A stretch of DNA of 10,350 bases from Propionibacteriaceae bacterium. Its GTDB lineage: Bacteria; Actinomycetota; Actinomycetes; Propionibacteriales; Propionibacteriaceae. Below, one piece after another: positions 6,608 through 10,350 of this stretch (the stretch's first letter is position 1; each line of letters starts with the position of its first letter). The stretch is from the NCBI GenBank assembly GCA_003153855.1, contig PMBM01000132.1:3585-13934 (forward strand), given 5' to 3'. Made by a program: the position numbers and the translations under genes. The notes beneath the pieces were generated by a model. That model saw only the letters and a program-made list of their open reading frames with translations, did no database searches and was not told the origin of the DNA.

Positions 6608-7315
6608 GTGACGAACTGGCTAGACACTGCGGCGGACCTGCTGCTCGGGGCGACCTGCCCGGGGTGTGGCACGCCCGGCTGGGGGATCTGCACGACCTGC
6701 CGTGCAGCCCTGGAGGAGACCTCGGCATTCGCGGTCGTACGGCGTCTGGAGGGCTTCCCCGTCGCCAGCGCTGCGAGGGTCTACGAAGGTCGGCTCCGGC
6801 GGCTCGTCGCGGCCCACAAGGAGCGTCACGCCCGCGGGGCGACGTCGGTGCTCGGGGCGCTGCTCGCCGAGGCGGTCGAACACCGGAGGCCTGACGGGCC
6901 GGTGACACTCGTACCGGTCCCGTCGAGCCGGTCCGCGGTGCGTCAGCGGGGGTACGACTCCGTGCACCTGCTGGCCGACGCCGCCGCCCGCTCGCTCTCG
7001 CGGGACGGCCGCAGGGTGTTCGTGGTCTCCGCGCTGACGCACGTACGGCGCCTCGCCGACCAGGCCTCGCTCGACACGGCCGCCCGATGGGCGAACCTCC
7101 AGGGGGCCATGGCGGCAAGGCCCCTCGCGGGACCGGTGATCGTCGTCGACGACGTCTGCACCACCGGAGCGACGCTTGTCGAAGCCCACCGCGCCCTCAT
7201 GGCGGTGGGGGTCATCGACTGCCAGGCGGCGACGATCAGCGCGACCGTTCTGCGGAGGGACCAGGGAACGCAAAGATCGGCCGGCCCGGCGACTGCCGGA
7301 CCGGCCGATCCCTAG
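6608..7315 (+). CDS. comF: ComF family protein (phosphoribosyltransferase-like, competence-related)
   Basis: ComF proteins couple a small zinc finger to a type I phosphoribosyltransferase fold; in naturally competent bacteria they help single-stranded DNA uptake, while in most actinobacteria the role is not established. The 235 aa carry the zinc-binding cysteines C17, C20, C28 and C31 ('CPGC...CTTC'), the 'LVPVPSSRSAVRQRGYDSVHLLA' ComF signature around residues 101-123, and the PRPP loop 'VVDDVCTTGATL' (179-190). The start is GTG 6608, which places the cysteine motif near the N terminus as usual; only a weak GGGG precedes it. Position between lpqB and hpf is the conserved actinobacterial locus, but here an opposing gene lies on each side, so it needs its own promoter. 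Its last codons (Gly/Pro/Ala-rich tail) lie inside a strong hairpin, and the stop is 10 nt from the convergent glnK stop. Confidence 0.92.
   Translation: MTNWLDTAADLLLGATCPGCGTPGWGICTTCRAALEETSAFAVVRRLEGFPVASAARVYEGRLRRLVAAHKERHARGATSVLGALLAEAVEHRRPDGPVTLVPVPSSRSAVRQRGYDSVHLLADAAARSLSRDGRRVFVVSALTHVRRLADQASLDTAARWANLQGAMAARPLAGPVIVVDDVCTTGATLVEAHRALMAVGVIDCQAATISATVLRRDQGTQRSAGPATAGPADP
7275..7310. terminator. Bidirectional hairpin terminator embedded in the 3' end of comF
   Basis: GATCGGCCGGCCCGGC (7275-7290) pairs with GCCGGACCGGCCGATC (7295-7310) through a GACT loop: 15 of 16 pairs match, with one C-A mismatch at 7285/7300. It lies between the convergent comF and glnK ends but wholly within the comF frame, ending 2 nt before its TAG. 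No U-tract follows on the plus strand; on the minus strand CTTT follows. Actinobacterial terminators often lack U-tracts, so it can plausibly stop transcription from both sides. Confidence 0.75.
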
Positions 7316-7325
7316 AGACAGCTTC

Positions 7326-7664
7326 CTAGACGGCGACGTCACCCTTCTCGCCGGTGCGGATGCGGACCACTTCTTCAACAGTCGTGACCCAGATCTTGCC
7401 GTCACCGACCTCACCCGTACGGGCTGAGTCGGCGATGACCGTGACGACCTCGTCGGCACCGGCGTCGGTCACGAGGATCTCGACCTTCACCTTCAGCACG
7501 AAGTCGATGGTGAACTCCTCGCCACGGTAGATCTCACTGTGGCCGTGCTGCCGGGCGTAGCCGGAGGACTCACTGACGGTCATCCCGCTGACGCCATGCA
7601 AGGCGAGGGCGAGCTGGACGTCGGCTAGCTTGTGCGGCTGGACGATGGCTGTGACGAGCTTCAT
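7326..7664 (-). CDS. glnK: PII nitrogen-regulatory protein GlnK with Phe at position 51
   Basis: PII proteins are trimeric ATP/ADP and 2-oxoglutarate sensors; GlnK binds AmtB through its T-loop and blocks ammonium flow. At 112 aa it has the exact family length. Conserved features: 'GMTV' (27-30), Arg38-Gln39, 'GHSEIYRG' (41-48), the B-loop 'TGEVGDGK' (83-90) with Lys90, and Arg101/Arg103 near the C terminus. At the T-loop position normally modified by GlnD (uridylylation in proteobacteria, adenylylation in actinobacteria), Tyr51 is Phe (codon TTC, 7514-7512); Tyr46 is kept. Lys85 is Glu. The start ATG overlaps the amtB stop (ATGA), and a GGAGGAGG ribosome site lies inside amtB, so translation is coupled. 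No glnD follows: the gene ends 10 nt from the convergent comF, inside a shared terminator. Regulation by ligand binding alone is inferred. Confidence 0.95.
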   Translation of the reverse strand: MKLVTAIVQPHKLADVQLALALHGVSGMTVSESSGYARQHGHSEIYRGEEFTIDFVLKVKVEILVTDAGADEVVTVIADSARTGEVGDGKIWVTTVEEVVRIRTGEKGDVAV

Positions 7665-9031
7665 GCGTTGACCTCCTCCGGCTTGGAAGCCGGGATCACG
7701 AGACGCTGGTTGACACGGTAGGCGGTGTAACGAACGCTCGAGAGGTCGTAGGCGACCTCAGCGTGCTCCTCGAGGTCGATGCCGTCGAGCTCCGCCTGGG
7801 GAGCGACACGGATCTTCATGACCGCCTTGAGGAAGAAGCCGATCAGCAGCGTGACGATGGCCGAGTAGACGAGGACGGAGAAGGCACCGATCGCCTGCTT
7901 GCCGAGCTGTGAGGCGTCACCGCCGTAGAACAGGCCCTTGACGATCGTGACCGTTCCGTCTGCCGCGGTGAAGTGGGTTCCGGGGGCGTCGCCGCTGGCC
8001 AGGAAGCCGATGAGGAGGGTGCCCGTGAGGCCACCGACCATGTGGACGCCGACGACATCGAGCGAGTCGTCGTAGCCGAACTTGAACTTCAGGCCGACTG
8101 CCAGTGCGCACAGGACGCCTGCAACGACACCGACGATGATGGCCCCGACCGGGGTCACCGACGAACAGGCGGGCGTGATGGCGACCAGTCCCGCGACGAC
8201 GCCCGAGGCGGCGCCCAGCGAGGTGAAGTGGCCGTCACGGATGCGCTCTGTACCGAGCCACGCGAGCATGGCTGCGGAGGTCGCGACCAGCGTGGTGACC
8301 CACGCGTGGGACGCGAGGCCGTTGGCGCCGAGTGCGGAGCCGGCGTTGAAGCCGAACCAGCCGAACCACAGGATTCCAGCGCCGAGCATGACGAGCGTCA
8401 TGTTGTGGGGACGCATGGGCTTGGAGCCGAAGCCGATACGGGGCTTGAGGACGATGGCCATCATCAGGGCGGCGATACCGGCGTTGATGTGAATGGCCGT
8501 TCCACCGGCGAAGTCGATGACGCCGATCTTGTTGGCGATCCATCCACCCTTGGCGGCGGCGAAGCCGTCGAAGGCGAAGACCCAGTGGGCGGCCGGGAAG
8601 TAGACCAGCGTCCCCCACAGGATGGTGAACAGGATCCAGGCCGGGAACGTCATGCGATCAGCGACGGCGCCGGAGACCAGCGCGACGGCGATGATGGCGA
8701 AGCCCGCCTGGAATGCGACGAACGCCATGGCCGGGAGAGTCCCGGCAGTCGCGTCGCCCATCGCCCCTTGGAGACCGAGCAGCGGGATCGGGTTGCCGAT
8801 GATTCCGGCACCGCCGACCGAGTCCCCGAAGGACATCCCGTAGCCGTACAAGGCCCACATGACGCCGACGGTGCCCATCGTGACGAAGCTCATCATGATC
8901 ATGTTGAGCGTGCTGTTGGCGCGGACCATGCCGCCGTAGAACATGGCGAGACCGGGCGTCATCAGCAGCACTAGAGCAGCGCTGGCGAGGACCCAGGCGG
9001 TGTCGCCACTGGAGATCTCGAGAAGTGTCAT
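7661..9031 (-). CDS. amtB: Ammonium transporter AmtB
   Basis: AmtB is a trimeric membrane channel that takes up ammonium and is gated by GlnK. The 456 aa contain about eleven hydrophobic segments beginning near residue 12, with no cleavable signal peptide evident. Key residues are visible: twin pore histidines His181 ('IHINAGIAAL') and His330 ('VGVHMVGGLTG'), Asp173 in 'IDFAGGTAIHI', and the Phe gate at Phe107 ('AFQAGFAII') and Phe226 ('WFGWFGFNAGS'). The cytoplasmic tail keeps 'ELDGIDLEEHAEVAYDL', the stretch that contacts PII. The start is ATG 9031, with AGGA 8 nt upstream. It overlaps glnK by 4 nt as a coupled pair. A phased GTNAC array directly upstream suggests GlnR control. In many actinobacteria this pair is followed by glnD; here it is placed inside the comF-hpf interval instead. 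Confidence 0.95.
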   Translation of the reverse strand: MTLLEISSGDTAWVLASAALVLLMTPGLAMFYGGMVRANSTLNMIMMSFVTMGTVGVMWALYGYGMSFGDSVGGAGIIGNPIPLLGLQGAMGDATAGTLPAMAFVAFQAGFAIIAVALVSGAVADRMTFPAWILFTILWGTLVYFPAAHWVFAFDGFAAAKGGWIANKIGVIDFAGGTAIHINAGIAALMMAIVLKPRIGFGSKPMRPHNMTLVMLGAGILWFGWFGFNAGSALGANGLASHAWVTTLVATSAAMLAWLGTERIRDGHFTSLGAASGVVAGLVAITPACSSVTPVGAIIVGVVAGVLCALAVGLKFKFGYDDSLDVVGVHMVGGLTGTLLIGFLASGDAPGTHFTAADGTVTIVKGLFYGGDASQLGKQAIGAFSVLVYSAIVTLLIGFFLKAVMKIRVAPQAELDGIDLEEHAEVAYDLSSVRYTAYRVNQRLVIPASKPEEVNA

Positions 9032-9046
9032 GTCCCGAATCCTCGG

Positions 9047-9113
9047 GTCACCCGGTTACGGCGCTTCGCGCTGTCTGTTACGGCCGTGTCACACCATGGG
9101 CCCTTCGTGTAAC
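9047..9113 (-). promoter_or_regulatory. GlnR-type operator upstream of amtB (phased GTNAC boxes)
   Basis: Reading the minus strand toward amtB, GTGAC (9092-9088), six bases, then GTAAC (9081-9077) gives the GTNAC-n6-GNNAC pattern of actinobacterial GlnR boxes. A further GTAAC lies at 9059-9055, exactly two 11-bp steps on, so the sites share one DNA face. Extra GTNAC pentamers sit at 9047-9051 and 9109-9113, slightly out of phase. Nitrogen-starvation activation of amtB-glnK is the expected outcome. The array begins only about 16-60 nt from the ATG, implying a short 5' leader. MtrA, also an OmpR-family protein, is reported to bind GlnR-like boxes in Streptomyces, so it is a second candidate. 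Confidence 0.6.
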
Positions 9114-9185
9114 GACTTGTCGCATCCGGTTCGAGGCTCGCACCTGTGGATCGTCTGAGGACTTTCTCCGAAACCCCCGTGATCC

Positions 9186-9214
9186 TGGCTAGGGCGCTGG
9201 TTACGTACTAGCCT
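9186..9214 (+). promoter_or_regulatory. Candidate hpf promoter with overlapping dyad
   Basis: TGGCTA (9186-9191) and TAGCCT (9209-9214) are separated by 17 nt; the second fits TANNNT, and the first matches TTGACA at 3 of 6. A perfect 6-bp inverted repeat, GGCTAG (9187-9192) and CTAGCC (9208-9213), overlays both hexamers. Initiation 7 nt after the -10 would fall at the A of an ATG (9221). This is the best promoter-like element in the 295-nt amtB-hpf gap, and the dyad would suit a repressor. The 9114-9185 part of the gap holds only a TCGAGGCTCGC copy (9131-9141, repeated at 9288-9298) and a TCCACAGG on the minus strand. Confidence 0.4.
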
Positions 9215-9220
9215 CGATTT

Positions 9221-9316
9221 ATGGCACCGCCGGTACGTCTCGGGGTCTTCCCGACGCGGCCCAGGGGGTGCCTTTTGTGTCTCGTCATCGAGGCTCGCTC
9301 AGCGGGCGCCAGATAG
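9221..9316 (+). CDS. Candidate leaderless 31-codon upstream ORF ahead of hpf
   Basis: ATG 9221 lies 7 nt from the end of the proposed -10, so transcription could begin at the start codon itself, the usual layout for leaderless actinobacterial genes. The frame runs 31 codons (begins Met-Ala-Pro-Pro-Val, contains Cys-Leu-Leu-Cys at residues 17-20) to TAG 9314-9316. The stop overlaps the first base of the hpf Shine-Dalgarno GGGGAGGA (9316-9323), 10 nt before the hpf ATG and in a different frame. No homologue is recognised. It could be a regulatory upstream ORF or merely an open 5' UTR. Confidence 0.35.
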   Translation: MAPPVRLGVFPTRPRGCLLCLVIEARSAGAR

Positions 9317-9326
9317 GGGAGGAACC

Positions 9327-9935
9327 ATGGATGTAGTCGTTACATCGCGTCGTTGCCAGCTCACCGATGCGTTCCGGGATCATGTCAGCGAGAAGCTGAA
9401 CAGCCTGGAGAAGCTCAAAGAGCGCATCATCAGAGCCGAGGTCATGGTCACCTGTTCCGATGCCAAGCGAGAGCCTGAGCAAGCGGTACGCGTGGAGATC
9501 ACGCTCAATGGCAAGGGGCCAGTGGTGCGGGCGGAAGCAGCCGCCGACGACAAGATGGTGGCCTTCGAGCACGCGCTCGACCGGCTGAAGACCCAGCTCC
9601 TTCGCGCGTCCGACCGGCGCAAGACCCACCGCGGCCTGCGCGGCGGGGCCACTTTGAAGCCCGCGGAGGCGACTCCTGTCGAGCCGGAGGAGCAGGAGTC
9701 CGACGTACGAACGGTTGCCGGACTCGAGGTGCACGGCGATGGACCACTCGTTGTACGCGAGAAGAACTTCACGGCGTCACCGCTCACGCTGGCCCAGGCG
9801 CTCGACGAGATGGAGCTGGTCGGTCACGACTTCTTCCTCTACCTCGACGCGGAGTCGAGCCAGCCCAGCGTCGTCTACCGCCGCAAGGCGTACGACTACG
9901 GCGTGATCCATCTGGACGTGGACGCCGCCGTCTGA
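9327..9935 (+). CDS. hpf: Long ribosome hibernation-promoting factor (HPF/RaiA family)
   Basis: Long HPF dimerises 70S ribosomes into inactive 100S particles in stationary phase or starvation. The 202 aa show the N-terminal ribosome-binding domain (about 1-100, starting '[20 protein letters not shown]' and with basic '[13 protein letters not shown]'), a Pro/Glu-rich linker (about 105-140) and the C-terminal dimerisation domain (about 142-197) with the diagnostic '[21 protein letters not shown]' and '[13 protein letters not shown]' segments. This is the long form, normal for actinobacteria. ATG 9327 is preceded by GGGGAGGA (9316-9323), 3 nt away. It lies between comF and secA as in other actinobacteria and is divergent from amtB, so the shared 295-nt gap may link nitrogen and hibernation control. 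A candidate promoter and a short upstream ORF lie in that gap. Confidence 0.95.
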   Translation: MDVVVTSRRCQLTDAFRDHVSEKLNSLEKLKERIIRAEVMVTCSDAKREPEQAVRVEITLNGKGPVVRAEAAADDKMVAFEHALDRLKTQLLRASDRRKTHRGLRGGATLKPAEATPVEPEEQESDVRTVAGLEVHGDGPLVVREKNFTASPLTLAQALDEMELVGHDFFLYLDAESSQPSVVYRRKAYDYGVIHLDVDAAV

Positions 9936-9942
9936 CACATGA

Positions 9943-9982
9943 GAACCCGGTTGCGGCGGGGTCCGGGTTCCCGGGCTCCGCC
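9943..9982 (+). terminator. Hairpin(s) between hpf and secA
   Basis: Two overlapping stems can form just after the hpf stop. One pairs GAACCCGG (9943-9950) with CCGGGTTC (9963-9970), 8 bp around a 12-nt loop. The other pairs 9955-9966 with 9971-9982, 12 bp including two G-U pairs around GUUC. They share bases 9963-9970 and cannot coexist. No U-run follows. Simple termination of hpf transcription is the plain reading. Confidence 0.55.
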
Positions 9983-9984
9983 AC

Positions 9985-9990
9985 TACCAT
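9985..9990 (+). promoter_or_regulatory. Possible -10 element of secA
   Basis: TACCAT fits the TANNNT -10 pattern and lies directly after the hpf-secA hairpin, predicting initiation near 9997 and a leader of about 35 nt. There is no clear -35 at 16-18 nt. It also overlaps an in-frame ATG at 9989 that could be an upstream secA start. Confidence 0.3.
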
Positions 9991-10033
9991 GTACGAGGAC
10001 CCCGGAGCCTTCGGGGAGGAAGTGGGACTTCGG

Positions 10034-10350
10034 GTGGCTTTGCTCGACAGGATGCTGCACATCGGCGAGGGCCGTCAGCTCAAGAAGCTTCAGGCGGTCG
10101 CTCGCCAGGTGAATTCCATCGAGGGCGACTACACGTCGATGTCCGACGAGGACCTGCGCGGCCAGACCGCCGACCTCCGGCAGCGCTTCGACAACGGCGA
10201 GTCGCTCGACTCGCTGATGCCGGAGGCGTTCGCCACGGTGCGTGAGGCGTCGACGCGCGTGCTGGACAAGCGCCACTTCGACGTACAGATCATGGGTGGC
10301 GCGGCGCTCCACTGGTGCAACATCGCGGAGATGAAGACCGGTGAGGGCAA
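10034..10350 (+). CDS. secA: Preprotein translocase ATPase SecA, N-terminal part (3' end outside window)
   Basis: SecA is the ATP-driven motor that pushes unfolded proteins through SecYEG at the membrane. The 105 visible codons show the typical opening 'ALLDRML.IGEG', '[17 protein letters not shown]', '[13 protein letters not shown]', then '[13 protein letters not shown]' and '[10 protein letters not shown]', where the window cuts off in the Walker A loop. Position after hpf points to secA1, the housekeeping copy. The Trp-Cys pair just before Asn-Ile-Ala-Glu-Met (residues 94-95) differs from the Leu/Asp-Gly usual in the family. The start is uncertain: GTG 10034 gives the family-standard N terminus but lies 13 nt from GGGGAGGA (10013-10020). 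In-frame GTG 10022 (1 nt from it) and ATG 9989 are alternatives. Confidence 0.93.
   Translation, partial: MALLDRMLHIGEGRQLKKLQAVARQVNSIEGDYTSMSDEDLRGQTADLRQRFDNGESLDSLMPEAFATVREASTRVLDKRHFDVQIMGGAALHWCNIAEMKTGEG

Noticed and set aside
6249..6611. 120-aa plus-strand ORF running into comF
   Set aside because: No convincing ribosome site; it overlaps the patatin start and leader, and its composition is not gene-like.
7973..8974. 333-aa plus-strand ORF opposite amtB
   Set aside because: Asp/Glu/Gly/His-rich shadow of the hydrophobic amtB frame.

Overview
The window is a high-GC actinobacterial chromosome segment. Gene order and protein motifs place it firmly in the Actinomycetota: the backbone mtrA-mtrB-lpqB ... 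comF ... hpf ... secA is the conserved actinobacterial cell-envelope, secretion and ribosome-hibernation neighbourhood, as in Mycobacterium. Strong GC bias at third codon positions, GTG starts and 4-nt stop/start overlaps agree. I cannot name the genus; a member of the Propionibacteriales is a guess.

Layout. Positions 1-1243 carry the 3' end of a small protein with an EspC/WXG100-like secretion tail and a 339-aa WXG-containing protein, both probably type VII secretion (ESX-like) substrates. Positions 1320-5327 hold mtrA, mtrB and lpqB, a tightly packed set encoding a response regulator, its sensor kinase and the associated lipoprotein. On the opposite strand, 5353-6294 encodes a patatin-like phospholipase. 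It is preceded by a 19-codon open reading frame (6341-6400) with a near-perfect Shine-Dalgarno, not previously obvious because of its size. comF (6608-7315) ends inside a strong hairpin shared with the convergent amtB-glnK pair (9031 to 7326). Divergent from amtB is hpf (9327-9935), followed by a GC-rich hairpin and the first 105 codons of secA, which run off the window edge inside the Walker A region.

How the parts fit. MtrAB-LpqB senses envelope state and controls division and cell-wall genes. SecA is the export motor, HPF dimerises idle 70S ribosomes, and ComF is a phosphoribosyltransferase-like competence protein. The canonical lpqB-comF-hpf run is interrupted twice by reverse-strand insertions: patatin between lpqB and comF, and glnK-amtB between comF and hpf. 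The amtB-glnK pair encodes an ammonium channel and its PII regulator. A phased set of GTNAC boxes upstream of amtB looks like a GlnR-type nitrogen operator.

Most interesting points: a PII protein whose modifiable T-loop tyrosine 51 is phenylalanine, with no glnD beside it; a candidate leader peptide plus a Shine-Dalgarno-sequestering stem ahead of the patatin gene; a candidate leaderless 31-codon upstream ORF ahead of hpf that ends in the hpf Shine-Dalgarno; and a terminator-like hairpin embedded in the comF coding sequence. I saw no tRNA, rRNA, CRISPR array, insertion sequence or phage gene, and nothing that amounts to a clear new defence or mobile system.
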